Positions 44,064 to 56,696 of a DNA stretch of 64,000 nucleotides are shown here, piece after piece. Source of the DNA: AM-1111 sp046302135 (GTDB lineage Bacteria; Bacteroidota; Bacteroidia; B-17B0; Aurantibacillaceae); contig JBKCIQ010000101.1 in the NCBI GenBank assembly GCA_046302135.1, positions 1-64,000 of the forward strand. Reading direction: 5' to 3'. A model generated the notes under the pieces. It saw only the letters and a list, made by a program, of their open reading frames with translations, had not been told where the DNA came from and made no database searches. The translations under genes and the position numbers were made by a program. Within the stretch, counting starts at the first letter, position 1. The number at the start of each line of letters is the position of its first letter.

Positions 44064-45200
44064 CTACTTCGAGGAAATCTTTAATTTGGCCGTAATTGGA
44101 AAATGATCTGTTATACTATTTTTAATCTTTCTGAAAGAAAGGGTTTCTATCTCCTTACTGTGAAAAATGTTATCAATTCTAAATGCAGGAAAATTACCTT
44201 GATATGTTTTTTCAAGTCCTGAACCCTTTTCAATAAAAGCATCTGTCAAATCTCCTCTTACAGTTTGATAAGCATAAGATGTAGGAGTATCATTAAAGTC
44301 ACCGCATAGAATTATTTTATATCTGCATGATTTGATATTGTCGGCAACCATTTCAGCCTGAACTGAACGTTTGATAAAACCTTTTTTAAGCCTTCGTAAG
44401 ATACCTTTGCTTTTGGCCCAATCGTCATTATTTTTATTTTGAATTACCTCCTCAACGTAGGCATAATCTTTCTTATGAAACTGGATACTTTGAAGATGAA
44501 GATTATAAACGCGAATCGTATCTGAATTGATTACTACGTCTGAAAAAATGCAAGCATTATTGGTTTTTGTTTCAAACTTAATTATTCCTGTGTTGATAAT
44601 TGGAAATCTGGAAAGCGTAATTATGCCCCAATGATCAACTTTCCTAAGTGTGGTTGTGTAATAATAATTGTGATTTTTCAATTTTAAGCTTTGAGTCAAA
44701 TCATTAAGATTATTAAAGCTTGAAGGATTTTCTGAAGTATAAAATTCCTGTAGACAAAGTATGTCCGGATTTTCATTCTTAAGCATATCAAAAATCTTAT
44801 TCCTTGAATTCGAATTATTACTCCAATTATACAGATCAAAAAGCATAGAGTTGTAACTCATAATTTTAATTCCTTTAGCTCCGGAATCAATATTTTCAGA
44901 TCTAAATTGGTAGTAGGAGAAAAATGAATTGTATCCGAACAAAATGGTGATTAATGAGAGTAGCAAATATTTTTTTAATTGAATAGTCCAATAGATAACA
45001 AAAATTAGATTAATACAGAACAACACCGGATATCCAATACCAAAAAACGCAAAATACCAGTATTTTTCAGGACTGATATACCTTGCCAGATAAGAAATAA
45101 TAAGTGAGGAGGCTGCAACAATATTCAAAAAAAAGATGATTTTATTGAACCAACCTAGCTTACTTACAGGCTCACTATCTTCGTTTTTTTTTCTAAACAC
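44064..45200 (-). CDS. Membrane-anchored endonuclease/exonuclease/phosphatase (EEP) family protein
   Basis: 378 residues, starting at a GTG (45200). The N-terminal 100 residues have about three membrane segments, and the rest (about 105-375) is an EEP domain. Conserved sites are SYNSMLFDLYNW, ENPDILCLQEFY with the metal-binding Glu, CGDFNDTP with the catalytic Asp and Asn, DNIFHSK and TDHFPITAKL with the catalytic His. This membrane-anchored form is widespread in Bacteroidota. It may cleave nucleic acids or phosphodiesters outside the inner membrane; the substrate is unknown. It follows the LolD-like gene after 9 bases. Confidence 0.88.
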   Translation of the reverse strand: MFRKKNEDSEPVSKLGWFNKIIFFLNIVAASSLIISYLARYISPEKYWYFAFFGIGYPVLFCINLIFVIYWTIQLKKYLLLSLITILFGYNSFFSYYQFRSENIDSGAKGIKIMSYNSMLFDLYNWSNNSNSRNKIFDMLKNENPDILCLQEFYTSENPSSFNNLNDLTQSLKLKNHNYYYTTTLRKVDHWGIITLSRFPIINTGIIKFETKTNNACIFSDVVINSDTIRVYNLHLQSIQFHKKDYAYVEEVIQNKNNDDWAKSKGILRRLKKGFIKRSVQAEMVADNIKSCRYKIILCGDFNDTPTSYAYQTVRGDLTDAFIEKGSGLEKTYQGNFPAFRIDNIFHSKEIETLSFRKIKNSITDHFPITAKLKISSK

Positions 45201-45209
45201 AAAATGATT

Positions 45210-45860
45210 TCAGATAAAGGTTCCGTCTTTCATCACTAACTTTCTGTCGGCGAGATTTGCCAATTCTTCATTGTGAGTGACAATAATAAAAGTTTGCTCG
45301 TATTTTTCACGAAGCATAAAAAAGAGCTGATGAAGTTCTCTTGCGTTTACAGAATCCAAATTACCCGAGGGTTCATCAGCCAATACTACCGCAGGACGGT
45401 TAATCAATGCTCTTGCTACAGCCACCCTCTGTTGCTCACCTCCACTCAACGCAGACGGCTTGTGATCAAAACGATGTGCAACACCAAGGACATCTAAAAT
45501 CTCTTTAGCTTTTTGTTCCGTAGATTTTTTATCCGCTCCTCCAATCCAGGCAGGCAAGCAAACATTTTCAATTGCATTAAATTCCGGTAGTAATTGATGA
45601 AATTGAAAAATGAAACCAATTTTTTTATTTCTGAAATCAGAGAGACGCGAGTCTGACAATCCGGATACCTCAACTCCATCAATTTTAAGAGTACCTTGAT
45701 AATTCTTATCCAAGGTCCCAAGAATTTGTAACAAGGTAGATTTACCTGCGCCAGAGGAACCAACTACCGAAACAACCTCGCCTTTGTTTACGTGAATATT
45801 AACACTTTTCAAAACCTGTAGACTTCCGTAATTTTTTGTGATCCCGACTCCTTCAATCAT
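45210..45860 (-). CDS. ABC transporter ATP-binding protein, LolD/MacB type
   Basis: 216 residues with a complete nucleotide-binding domain: Walker [10 protein letters not shown] (residues 34-42), Q-loop in [11 protein letters not shown], signature [15 protein letters not shown], Walker [14 protein letters not shown] and the switch histidine in IIVTHNEE. The [14 protein letters not shown] segment and GTLDKNYQG fit the LolD group, which powers lipoprotein release to the outer membrane with LolC/E. No permease gene lies beside it, which is common for lolD in Bacteroidota. MacB- or FtsE-like roles cannot be excluded. It is one base from the DASS transporter gene upstream. Confidence 0.88.
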   Translation of the reverse strand: MIEGVGITKNYGSLQVLKSVNIHVNKGEVVSVVGSSGAGKSTLLQILGTLDKNYQGTLKIDGVEVSGLSDSRLSDFRNKKIGFIFQFHQLLPEFNAIENVCLPAWIGGADKKSTEQKAKEILDVLGVAHRFDHKPSALSGGEQQRVAVARALINRPAVVLADEPSGNLDSVNARELHQLFFMLREKYEQTFIIVTHNEELANLADRKLVMKDGTFI

Positions 45861-45861
45861 G

Positions 45862-47340
45862 CTATAAAAATAAGTAAGTGAAAAGTGTTATCAAAATAAT
45901 TCCACCCAAATCCAAAATAATACCAACATTTAGCATGTCACGAATATGAATTTTTTTAGTTCCAAAAACTATAGTATTTGCCGCTGTTGCAACGGGTAAA
46001 ATGAACCCCAATGAAGCGGCGAAGGTTGCAGGAATCAACAACTGAAGAGCTGGAATACCTAATTTTGGCTGCATTGCAATCATTATAGGCATTACGAGTT
46101 GTATGCTTGCAATATTAGATGCAAATTCACTAATTAAACAAACTACAGTACAAATAGCTAAAGTAAGAATTACAGGATGCATACCTTTAACAATGAACAA
46201 AGAGTCTGCTAGCCATTTATCAAGTTCACTAACTTTAAAACCGTAAGCAAGAGCAAAACCTCCCCCAAACATTAGTATGATGTCGTATCTTAATCTTTGA
46301 GCATCTTCCCACTGCAACAATGCCCTTCCTTTTTCTTTTTTAGAAGGTATGATGAAAAGAAGGATTGCTGCTAAAATTGCAACGGAAGCATCTCCAACCA
46401 TTTTTATTTTAATTCCATCAAATTTAATTTCATCAAATAAATTACCCCATCCATGAAAAATAAAACTTCCCAACTGAATTTTTTCTCTACTCAACCACAA
46501 AACAACACAAAATGAAAAAAGTGCAAAGACAATTTTCTCTTCATAAGAAAATATTCCCAATTTTTTTAGCTGTGAATCAAAATATGATCTGTCAAAATTC
46601 AGTTTCACTTTTCTCAGATAATAAAATGAAAGAGTAAAATAGGTAAACAACAATAATGCAAAGGACAATGGAAATCCTACTTTGGCCCAGGTTAAAAAAT
46701 TGAGATCATTATTTTCCGGAAACTTTTTTAAATATTCATTAAAGAAAAACATATTTGGAGGTGTGCCGACAGGAGTTGCCATTCCCCCAATAGTAGCTGC
46801 AAACGCTAGCCCAAGCAACAAAGCAGCGGCCAATTTATTACTGTCTTCTTTTTTCTCAATTACCTCCTCTAAAACATCTACCAACGAAATAACTGCACTC
46901 AACAGCATTATGGTGGTTGCAGTATTGGAAATCCAGTTGGAGATTAGATAAGCTGAAATCATTACTCCGAAAAGAATTCTTTGAGGACTTGATCCAACCA
47001 ATGAAAGTATCTTTAGTGCAATTCTTTTATGCAATCCCCATTTTTCAATTGCAAATGCAAGCATAAATCCCCCGATGAATAAAAATATTATTGAATCGGT
47101 ATATTGAGGAGCAACCGCATCGACGGAGGCAATTTTAAATAGCGGGAATAATAAAATCGGTAGCAGAGCAGTGACAGCCAGATTTACCGCCTCAGTCATC
47201 CACCAGATACACATCCATAGTGCAATTCCTGCCATGTAGGTGGTGCATTTGTTATCAGGATTCAAATCAGCAAATAACCAGATGAACATAGCTACTAGCG
47301 GACCCGATAATAATGCAATTATTTTTCTTTTGTCAGTCAT
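45862..47340 (-). CDS. SLC13/DASS family sodium:anion (dicarboxylate) symporter
   Basis: 492 residues with about 11-12 membrane helices. Family motifs: [20 protein letters not shown] at the N-terminus, [49 protein letters not shown] (substrate-binding SNT/TP motif), and in the second repeat [17 protein letters not shown] and [14 protein letters not shown]. Such carriers import C4-dicarboxylates, citrate or sulfate with sodium. The second SNT-like motif reads SNIAS, a common variant. It lies 1 base upstream of the LolD-like gene on the same strand. Confidence 0.92.
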   Translation of the reverse strand: MTDKRKIIALLSGPLVAMFIWLFADLNPDNKCTTYMAGIALWMCIWWMTEAVNLAVTALLPILLFPLFKIASVDAVAPQYTDSIIFLFIGGFMLAFAIEKWGLHKRIALKILSLVGSSPQRILFGVMISAYLISNWISNTATTIMLLSAVISLVDVLEEVIEKKEDSNKLAAALLLGLAFAATIGGMATPVGTPPNMFFFNEYLKKFPENNDLNFLTWAKVGFPLSFALLLFTYFTLSFYYLRKVKLNFDRSYFDSQLKKLGIFSYEEKIVFALFSFCVVLWLSREKIQLGSFIFHGWGNLFDEIKFDGIKIKMVGDASVAILAAILLFIIPSKKEKGRALLQWEDAQRLRYDIILMFGGGFALAYGFKVSELDKWLADSLFIVKGMHPVILTLAICTVVCLISEFASNIASIQLVMPIMIAMQPKLGIPALQLLIPATFAASLGFILPVATAANTIVFGTKKIHIRDMLNVGIILDLGGIILITLFTYLFL

Positions 47341-47436
47341 TCAGCAAAACAGAATTATTTGCATTTTACAAAAGAAAACAATTTAGCGCTTGAAAAATAA
47401 AGCAATAATTATTTTAGTTGAAATTCAGACTAAAAT

Positions 47437-48843
47437 TTAAATATGAATTGCCCGTTTCGCGGTAGCATCTAAAGCCGCCTCTTTCAATGCCTCGGTAAAG
47501 GTCGGATGAGCATGACACATTCTTGCAATATCCTCAGCACTTGCACGATATTCCATTGCAGTAACTGCCTCGGCTATTAGATCTGCAACACGTGGACCAA
47601 TCATGTGAACTCCCAGAACCTCATCAGTATTAGCATCAGCAAGAACTTTAATGAAGCCATCTATATCCATACTTGCGCGTGCACGACCGCTCGCACGGAA
47701 AGGGAAATTTCCAACCTTATAACTAATTTTCTTTTCTTTCAATTGTTCTTCCGTTTGTCCTACTGCCGCAACTTCAGGCCATGTATAGACTACCCCCGGA
47801 ATTAAATTATAATTTAAATGCGGTTTCTGTCCGGCAATTAATTCTGCCACATAAACTCCTTCTTCTTCAGCCTTATGTGCAAGCATAGGGCCTTTAACAA
47901 CATCGCCAATTGCGTAAATACCTGCAACAGATGTTTCGAGATGATCGTTTACTTCAATTTTACCTCTTGCATCTGCCTTTACGCCTGCATTGTCCAATCC
48001 TAAATTATCCGTGTAAGGTCTTCTCCCAACCGACATTAAACAATAGTCCCCTTTAAGTTCAATCTTTTCGCCTTTATCGTTTTCTGCAGTCACCGTTACA
48101 TCGTTCTTACCTGCTTTGGCAGACATCACCTTATGCTTCATATAAAATTCGAATCCCAACTCCTTCTTTAATACCCTCTGTAATTCTTTACCAAGTGACT
48201 TATCCATTCCTGCAATTATTCCATCCATAAATTCTACAACAGAAACTTTAGCTCCCAATCTTCCATACACTGAACCTAACTCTAAACCGATAACGCCACC
48301 ACCAATTATGATCATATGCTTAGGAACTTCCTGCAGTTCTAATGCCTCAGTTGATGTGATGATTCTCTTTTTATCTACTTCAATTCCAGGTAAGGAAGCA
48401 GGTTTAGACCCGGTTGCAATTATTGTTTTGTTGCTTTCAATCTGTTCCTTGCTTCCGTCAGCTTTTGTAATCTCAACAGTGTTTTTATTTACAAATGATC
48501 CATGACCATGAAATACAGAAATTTTATTTTTCTTCATTAAATAATTTATACCATCGCATGTCATTTTAACTACCTCTGCTTTTCTTTTTATCATTTGAGG
48601 CATGTTCACTTTAAGATTTTTTAATTCGATGCCATGATCTGAAAATTTATGTGCCGCCGCATGATAATGCTCAGAAGAATCAAGCAAAGCCTTTGAAGGA
48701 ATACACCCCACATTAAGACATGTTCCACCCAAAGTATTGTAACGTTCAATCAATGCCGTTTTCATTCCTAACTGTGCGCAACGAATTGCCGCTACATATC
48801 CTCCGGGACCGGAGCCTATTACAGTAACATCAAATTTTTCCAT
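47437..48843 (-). CDS. lpdA: Dihydrolipoyl dehydrogenase (E3)
   Basis: 468 residues from the ATG at 48843. An upstream ATG at 48876 is possible, but the FAD-binding strand FDVTVIGSGPGGYVAAI follows the 48843 start directly. The redox disulfide is Cys42/Cys47 in GGTCLNVGCIPSK. The NAD domain has IIGGGVIGLELGSVYGRLG, the second FAD motif is AIGDVVKGPMLAHKAEEEG, and the C-terminal active-site His is in CHAHPTFTEALKEAA. The enzyme reoxidises lipoyl groups of pyruvate and 2-oxoglutarate dehydrogenases and the glycine cleavage system. No E1 or E2 genes are adjacent, as is common in Bacteroidota. Confidence 0.97.
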   Translation of the reverse strand: MEKFDVTVIGSGPGGYVAAIRCAQLGMKTALIERYNTLGGTCLNVGCIPSKALLDSSEHYHAAAHKFSDHGIELKNLKVNMPQMIKRKAEVVKMTCDGINYLMKKNKISVFHGHGSFVNKNTVEITKADGSKEQIESNKTIIATGSKPASLPGIEVDKKRIITSTEALELQEVPKHMIIIGGGVIGLELGSVYGRLGAKVSVVEFMDGIIAGMDKSLGKELQRVLKKELGFEFYMKHKVMSAKAGKNDVTVTAENDKGEKIELKGDYCLMSVGRRPYTDNLGLDNAGVKADARGKIEVNDHLETSVAGIYAIGDVVKGPMLAHKAEEEGVYVAELIAGQKPHLNYNLIPGVVYTWPEVAAVGQTEEQLKEKKISYKVGNFPFRASGRARASMDIDGFIKVLADANTDEVLGVHMIGPRVADLIAEAVTAMEYRASAEDIARMCHAHPTFTEALKEAALDATAKRAIHI

Positions 48844-48942
48844 TTTATTAATTATTTGTGTAACGAAATTAATCAATTTTTCGCTTAAAAGTTCTTAATC
48901 AGATCAAAACAATTCATTGAAAAATAAAGAAAGAAAATTGCG

Positions 48943-50592
48943 CTATTTTTTAAATCTCAGAATGAAAGTTAAAAGTAAAATGGCGAGTGACAGAAATAAA
49001 AATATCTTAGAGAGTACATCTCCATTTCTGACAAAAAAAGTTGTGTTGTTGTTTATTGGAATACTGTATTTAATCACTGCTTTTTCATACCAACCTGTAG
49101 ATTTTATGATTTCACCCATATCGTTAATTACGCAGGATATTCCGGTATTAGCAGACCTTGCTATATACTTTCTGGTTTCAATTGCTCGCAAACAGGCATA
49201 AGCCAAATGCTGACGGTATCCGGGAGTATCATCCCACCAAGCATCGTTAGTAAGAATAAATAAAACATTGGCGCCTTTCTGTACATATTCTGCAACATGC
49301 TCCCCAAAAATACTTTCGTAACAAATTGCCGTCCCTACCTTGGCCCCTTTAGGTCCATCGAACACTTCACGTTGGTCTTGTCTTCCTAGGCTACCTGAGG
49401 TACCTCCCATTTTTATAGCCAAATCAGCCAGTAAACCAAAAACACGAGGAAATGGCATCATTTCCACACCCGGTACCAATTTGGATTTATGATAAACAGT
49501 TAGAGGTTTGTTCTTTGCAATTTGAATAGATGAGTTGTAACAATCAAAATATTTATCTACATCAGAATATTTCCGTGCCGTTGGCTGATGTTCTTCACCG
49601 TCTGCATACTGATAGTGCGTGTCGGCACCTGTAACCACATGAAGTCTTGGATACTGCCTAACCAACGAATCAAAAAAAAGTCTGATGTAAGGATGCTGAT
49701 CAATCACATTCTCATAAATCTCATCTCCCAAATATTGATGCGGGATGTAAGTTTCAGGCAAAATCAAATAATCGGTAGAAGTATCAATTTTATTATTAAT
49801 TAATTTTTTCAATTCAGAAAATTGTTCAATAAACGGGATGTCAAACTTTTCATTATATGGATTAAAACTAGGTTGAATAATGAGCGCATTAACATTAATT
49901 TTTCTTTTCTGAAGAGTATTTAGAGGATGATGGATTTCCTTCACTAAAAAAGAAAGCAAAAGCGGTAAAATGAGAGAAAACATAAAAATTGCAAATATTA
50001 TGATTTTCTTCTTTAAAGAGTATTTTGTAAGCTGACTTAGGAAGATGAATAAAATGCAATTGACAATCAAAATCCAAAAGCTGCCCCCACTTACACCTGA
50101 ATATTCATACCACTGTATCCAAGAAGTTTTAAAAGCGAAAACATTACCAAGCGTTAACCAGGTCCAAGATAGATCCCAATCGGTATGCAAGTATTCGAAA
50201 CTTAGCCAAAACGGAATAAAAATAAAAATTCTGTAAATGGAGTTTATCTTCTTTACAGAAAACAAATAGATTAAATAAGTAAAAGCCATTAGCAAAGCGT
50301 TACAAACTATGGCCATTGCCGCACCTCCAAATGAAGCATATGCCACCCACCAGGTAGCAGTAAGATTCCAAACAAAAAACGTAAGGTAAGAATACCAAAA
50401 TAAAAATTTATTTTTACTTAAAATACTTTCGTCAGTTGAGATTGAACGCTCTACAATAAAAAAAGGAACTAATGCCAAAAAAATCAAGAAGGTAAAAGAA
50501 GGTATCCATGACAGACCCAACAACAATCCAGATAAAACAGATAATGGAATTCTATATTTTTTAGGAATGATCACTACTTTGTAAAAATACAC
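48943..50592 (-). CDS. lnt: Apolipoprotein N-acyltransferase
   Basis: 549 residues. The start is a GTG at 50592 (or GTG at 50574); no ATG lies near the front. About six N-terminal membrane segments (about 10-205) precede a periplasmic nitrilase-like domain (about 225-515) and a final membrane helix. The Glu-Lys-Cys triad is visible: Glu in LILPETYIPHQ, Lys in VYHKSKLVPGVEMMPFP and Cys in TAICYESIFGEHV. Lnt adds the third acyl chain to lipoproteins in the inner membrane. It follows mtgA (41 bases) on the same strand, making a small envelope-biogenesis unit. Confidence 0.94.
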   Translation of the reverse strand: MYFYKVVIIPKKYRIPLSVLSGLLLGLSWIPSFTFLIFLALVPFFIVERSISTDESILSKNKFLFWYSYLTFFVWNLTATWWVAYASFGGAAMAIVCNALLMAFTYLIYLFSVKKINSIYRIFIFIPFWLSFEYLHTDWDLSWTWLTLGNVFAFKTSWIQWYEYSGVSGGSFWILIVNCILFIFLSQLTKYSLKKKIIIFAIFMFSLILPLLLSFLVKEIHHPLNTLQKRKINVNALIIQPSFNPYNEKFDIPFIEQFSELKKLINNKIDTSTDYLILPETYIPHQYLGDEIYENVIDQHPYIRLFFDSLVRQYPRLHVVTGADTHYQYADGEEHQPTARKYSDVDKYFDCYNSSIQIAKNKPLTVYHKSKLVPGVEMMPFPRVFGLLADLAIKMGGTSGSLGRQDQREVFDGPKGAKVGTAICYESIFGEHVAEYVQKGANVLFILTNDAWWDDTPGYRQHLAYACLRAIETRKYIARSANTGISCVINDMGEIIKSTGWYEKAVIKYSIPINNNTTFFVRNGDVLSKIFLFLSLAILLLTFILRFKK

Positions 50593-50633
50593 AATAGTCC
50601 AATAGGCTCAGATTATTCTCTGATCTTTAAAAA

Positions 50634-51398
50634 TCATTTTTTGTTTTTTTCTATTTTCGAATCAGAATCGTCAATCAAATCATAATCAAGTTTTCCGCCC
50701 CAAAATCGCATTTGTTTTAGCACCCAGATTTTTCTCTTCTTTAAATACGCTGATTGAAGATTTTTACCATACTCCCTGGGATTAGGAAGTAAAGTTGCCA
50801 GGATAGCGGCTTCATCTTTGGTCAGTTCTTCAGCCGTTTTACCGAAATAAACTCTTGAGGCCTGCTCAGCTCCATATATTCCATCGCCAAACTCAATAAC
50901 GTTCAGGTAAACTTCCATTATCCTCATTTTATCCCAATACATTTCTATTAGTAGCGTAAAATAAAATTCGAAACCTTTTCTTATGTAGTCTCTTCCCGGC
51001 CAAAGGAAAACATTTTTTGCAGTCTGCATCGAGATGGTACTCCCCCCTCTGAATTTTTTCTTGCCGCTTCTTTGATTTTCTTCATTCTCTGTCATCGCTT
51101 TTTTCAAAGCTTTGAAATCAACACCAAAGTGTTTCAAAAATTGTTGGTCTTCACTACAAACTACGGCCAATTGCAAATGAGGTGAAATTTTTTCGAGTTC
51201 TACCCATTCTTTGTCTGCTCGCATCTCTCTACCCTCCATCTTCTGTTGTACAGAACGTATCAACATAAGTGGAGTTAATGGAACATTTACCCATCTATAC
51301 AACAAAACTGAAAGATTTGAAACCAACAGAAAAACAAGCATTGATTTCAGTAAAAAAATCAAAATTCTTTTGAAAAAGGATTTTTTATTTTTAGCCAT
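50634..51398 (-). CDS. mtgA: Monofunctional biosynthetic peptidoglycan transglycosylase
   Basis: 254 residues: one N-terminal membrane anchor (about 11-32) and a GT51 glycosyltransferase domain. The catalytic Glu83 is in SEDQQFLKHFG. Other motifs are GGSTISMQTAKNVFLWPGR, RKGFEFYFTLLIEMYWDKMRIME (seen as two parts, RKGFEFYFTLLIE and WDKMRIMEVYLNVIEFG) and GIYGAEQASRVYFGK. It polymerises lipid II into glycan strands without transpeptidase activity. It is divergent from the thioredoxin-like gene at 51490 and lies upstream of lnt. Confidence 0.95.
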   Translation of the reverse strand: MAKNKKSFFKRILIFLLKSMLVFLLVSNLSVLLYRWVNVPLTPLMLIRSVQQKMEGREMRADKEWVELEKISPHLQLAVVCSEDQQFLKHFGVDFKALKKAMTENEENQRSGKKKFRGGSTISMQTAKNVFLWPGRDYIRKGFEFYFTLLIEMYWDKMRIMEVYLNVIEFGDGIYGAEQASRVYFGKTAEELTKDEAAILATLLPNPREYGKNLQSAYLKKRKIWVLKQMRFWGGKLDYDLIDDSDSKIEKNKK

Positions 51399-51489
51399 AC
51401 TTCAAATCTATATAACTTTACAGAAAATTGAATTTCAACAGAGCGATTTTCTTAACACTTCAATATTAAAAGAAATAAAAATTTGCAAG

Positions 51490-51978
51490 ATGAAAAAACG
51501 TTTACCCTTAATCATTAGCTTAATTGCAATTGCATTCATTGGATTGTTTATTTTTAATCGTTACAGGGTAGCCCCAAAAATGGATTTTTTTTCATTAAAC
51601 GTTTATGATACATCCAATGTGAAAATTAATTTTGATCGTTACAAGGGAAAAAAAATTATTATAACCTATTATGCAAGCTGGTGTGGTGATTGTTTACGAG
51701 AAATGAAGTCGTTAAACGAAATAAGAGAGGAAAAATTAAAGGATATTGCAGTTGTAGCTATCACCGATGAACCAATTGAAAAATTAAAATCTTTTCAAAA
51801 AAAGAAAAAATATCCTTTTGACTTTTACAGATTGAACCAATCCTTCTCAGATATCGGGGTTTATTCAATCCCGGTAAATTATTTTGTAAACTCCAAAGGC
51901 AAAACAGTTTGGGAAAAAGTTGAGTCAATAAATTGGGCTGACAATGATTATTTACAAATTATAAATAATTTGGAATGA
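51490..51978 (+). CDS. Membrane-anchored thioredoxin-like (TlpA/ResA type) protein
   Basis: 162 residues from the ATG at 51490; the frame is open further left but overlaps mtgA, and the hydrophobic leader begins directly at this ATG. An N-terminal anchor (about 5-23) is followed by a thioredoxin fold with the redox pair Cys65/Cys68 in ASWCGDCLREM and the cis-Pro in YSIPVNYFV. It probably works in the periplasm as a disulfide reductant, for example for cytochrome c maturation. It is the only gene of its unit: the hairpin at 52061-52087 lies downstream on the other strand's side. Confidence 0.9.
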   Translation: MKKRLPLIISLIAIAFIGLFIFNRYRVAPKMDFFSLNVYDTSNVKINFDRYKGKKIIITYYASWCGDCLREMKSLNEIREEKLKDIAVVAITDEPIEKLKSFQKKKKYPFDFYRLNQSFSDIGVYSIPVNYFVNSKGKTVWEKVESINWADNDYLQIINNLE

Positions 51979-52050
51979 CTTAATATATTCATTGCTAATA
52001 GATACAATATGATTTGTTCATTAGGTTTATTTACAGTTTGTGCCTTATCC

Positions 52051-52087
52051 AAAATCAAAAAAGCAGTTAACAATTAGTTAACTGCTT
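52051..52087 (-). terminator. Rho-independent terminator of katG
   Basis: An 11-base perfect stem (AAGCAGTTAAC / GTTAACTGCTT) with a 5-base loop lies at 52061-52087. Read leftward it is followed by TTTTTGATTTT, the pattern of an intrinsic terminator, 27 bases after the katG stop. On the other strand the trailing sequence is not T-rich, so I assign it to katG, although the stem could also stop rightward transcription from 51490. Confidence 0.8.
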
Positions 52088-52114
52088 ATCAAAAACTAAG
52101 ATACTTTTTTAAAA

Positions 52115-54544
<2,430 letters not shown>

Positions 54545-55480
54545 ATGAATATTAGACAAATTGAATACGTCCTTGCCGTTGCTGAGCATCGACACTTTGA
54601 ATTGGCCTCAGAAAAATGCTTTATATCACAATCTACGCTCAGTACTATGATTTCAAAATATGAAGAAGAGATCGGCATCATAATTTTTGACAGAAAAAAG
54701 AAACCTGTAGAAACAACCTCTGAAGGGCAATTAATAATTCAGCAAATGAAAATCATTCAGAAGCAATTGGATGAACTTGAAGAACTGCAGATGGAAATCA
54801 AAGGTGAAACACGCGGTGAAATTTCAATATCTGTTATTCCCACAATCGCTCCGTTTTTGCTTCCAATGTTTTTACAAAACTTCGCATATAAATTTCCCGA
54901 GTTAAAAATTACGGTAAAGGAACAAACCACTGAAGAGATCATCAGAAAGATTAAAATTAGAGAGTTGGACATTGGAATTATTTCCATTCCGGTAAAGGAA
55001 AAAGAAATAATTGAAATTAAACTATACGACGAGCCATTTGTTTTATTTGATCTTGGAATTAAAGGTTCAAAAATCGTAAATCCAAAAAAAATTGATTTTT
55101 CAAATATGTGGCTGATGGAGGAAGGACATTGTATGAGGACACAGGTAGCAGAGATCTGTGATCTAAATAAGAAAAATAAAAAAAATCAATCCAATCTGGA
55201 TTTCAAAGCAGGATCTATTGACAGCCTATTGCGTTTTGTAAAATCCAATCAAGCTAAAACACTTTTGCCTTATCTCGCAATTCAAAATTTTTCAGAAAAA
55301 GAGAAAATTCACGTACACAATTTTGAAAGCCCTGTTCCAATGAGGGAAGTAGGTTTGGTCGTACACGAACATTTTGCAAAAAAGAAAGTACTAAATCTCG
55401 TTAAGCAAGACATTATCGAAAATGTTTCGAGCTTAATTCCACTAACAAAACAAAAAGGTAAAGCCATATCGCCGGTTTAA
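54545..55480 (+). CDS. oxyR: OxyR, hydrogen-peroxide-sensing LysR-type regulator
   Basis: 311 residues. The N-terminal winged helix-turn-helix (about 1-60, FELASEKCFISQSTLSTMISKYE in two overlapping parts: FELASEKCFISQS and STLSTMISKYE) is followed by the substrate-binding-like domain. The peroxide-sensing cysteines are Cys196 and Cys205 in EEGHCMRTQVAEIC, nine residues apart as in Escherichia coli OxyR (199 and 208). Oxidation to a disulfide switches OxyR to an activator of katG, ahpC and dps. Its divergent neighbour is katG, a classical direct target. All key residues look intact. Confidence 0.96.
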   Translation: MNIRQIEYVLAVAEHRHFELASEKCFISQSTLSTMISKYEEEIGIIIFDRKKKPVETTSEGQLIIQQMKIIQKQLDELEELQMEIKGETRGEISISVIPTIAPFLLPMFLQNFAYKFPELKITVKEQTTEEIIRKIKIRELDIGIISIPVKEKEIIEIKLYDEPFVLFDLGIKGSKIVNPKKIDFSNMWLMEEGHCMRTQVAEICDLNKKNKKNQSNLDFKAGSIDSLLRFVKSNQAKTLLPYLAIQNFSEKEKIHVHNFESPVPMREVGLVVHEHFAKKKVLNLVKQDIIENVSSLIPLTKQKGKAISPV

Positions 55481-55551
55481 AAATTTTCAAATGATCCTTG
55501 TTATTGAATATTGAAACTTTGAATACATTTAATTTATTATCTTCACGGCTG

Positions 55552-56592
55552 ATGAAAACTCTCCACATCACATTTTTTTTCATCTCTTCCATTTTGCTTT
55601 TTATTTCCTGCGGAAATGAAACTGAGGGCAAAAAAAACCCGGGTTTATCAGACTCTGTAATGGCAAAATATAAAGACAATACTGAGCTGCAATCTATCAA
55701 CAAAAAAATAATGGATAAACCTTCGGTAGATTCGTTGTACAGAATTAGGGCAAGTATTTATCTAAAACTGCAGGATTTTGAACTAGCCGAGGGTGATGCC
55801 AACAGAGCACTTGCATTGGATAGTTCGACCTCGAAAAATTACCTTTTACTTACCGATGTTTATTATACCTCAAACAGAACTCGAAAAGCAAAAGAAACCC
55901 TCGAACGTTGCATTAAAAATCTTCCAAACGATAAAGATGCGAGATTAAAACTTGCTGAATTATTTTTCTATGTAAAGAAGTATACAGAGTCAATAGAGCA
56001 GGTGAACAAAGCTATTGAACTCGACAATTACCTAAGTAAGGCATACTACTTGAAAGGGATGAATTATATGGAAATTGGAGATACTGCAAAAGCTATAAGC
56101 AGTCTTCAAACCGCAGTGGAACAAGACAACGAGTATTATACCGCTTACATGCAATTAGGATTACTTTATTTTTACAAAAAAAATAAATTATGTAAAGACT
56201 ACTTTGAAAATGCATTAAGAATTAACCCTAAAAGCACAGAAGCTTTATATAGTATTGGGTTCTATTATCAGCAAATAGGAATGGTAAAAGAATCAAGATC
56301 TTACTATGAAAAAATTTTGACTATAAATTCGAAGTATGTAGACGCCCTATTTAATCTTGGTGCACTTGCGCTTGCAATTGACAACAACCCTGCATTAGCC
56401 AAAAAATATTTCAGTGATGTAATTTCTATTGACGAAAAAAACACTAAAGCTTGGTATTCGAGAGGAGTTTGTAACGAAAAATTAAAGGACAACGATTCAG
56501 CAATAGCTGATTATAAAATGGCCTTAAAAATCACAGAGAATTACGAACCGGCAATTTCAGCACTTAATAAAATAACAGGAAATTCTAAGTAG
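55552..56592 (+). CDS. TPR-repeat lipoprotein
   Basis: 346 residues from the ATG at 55552, chosen because the lipoprotein signal peptide (lipobox FISC, Cys20) starts there; a longer reading from a TTG at 55498 is less likely. After a short linker the protein is built of about eight tetratricopeptide repeats (ADANRALALDSS, SIEQVNKAIELDNYLSKAYY, DYFENALRINPKSTEALYSIG, AIADYKMALKITENYEPA). TPR proteins are scaffolds for protein complexes, and lipoproteins of this kind in Bacteroidota lie in the outer or inner membrane. The role is unknown. Confidence 0.88.
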   Translation: MKTLHITFFFISSILLFISCGNETEGKKNPGLSDSVMAKYKDNTELQSINKKIMDKPSVDSLYRIRASIYLKLQDFELAEGDANRALALDSSTSKNYLLLTDVYYTSNRTRKAKETLERCIKNLPNDKDARLKLAELFFYVKKYTESIEQVNKAIELDNYLSKAYYLKGMNYMEIGDTAKAISSLQTAVEQDNEYYTAYMQLGLLYFYKKNKLCKDYFENALRINPKSTEALYSIGFYYQQIGMVKESRSYYEKILTINSKYVDALFNLGALALAIDNNPALAKKYFSDVISIDEKNTKAWYSRGVCNEKLKDNDSAIADYKMALKITENYEPAISALNKITGNSK

Positions 56593-56696
56593 CAGAAAAT
56601 TAATATTTAATTTATTTCTGAAAAGAATTATTTAAATTGTATTTAAAATCTATAGAATTTTATAATTGAGAAAAGTTGTCTCATAAAATTAAAATT

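Noticed and set aside
55413..55703. Leftward 96-codon frame between oxyR and the TPR lipoprotein gene
   Set aside because: It overlaps the start and lipoprotein signal of the TPR gene and the end of oxyR, and shows no domain.
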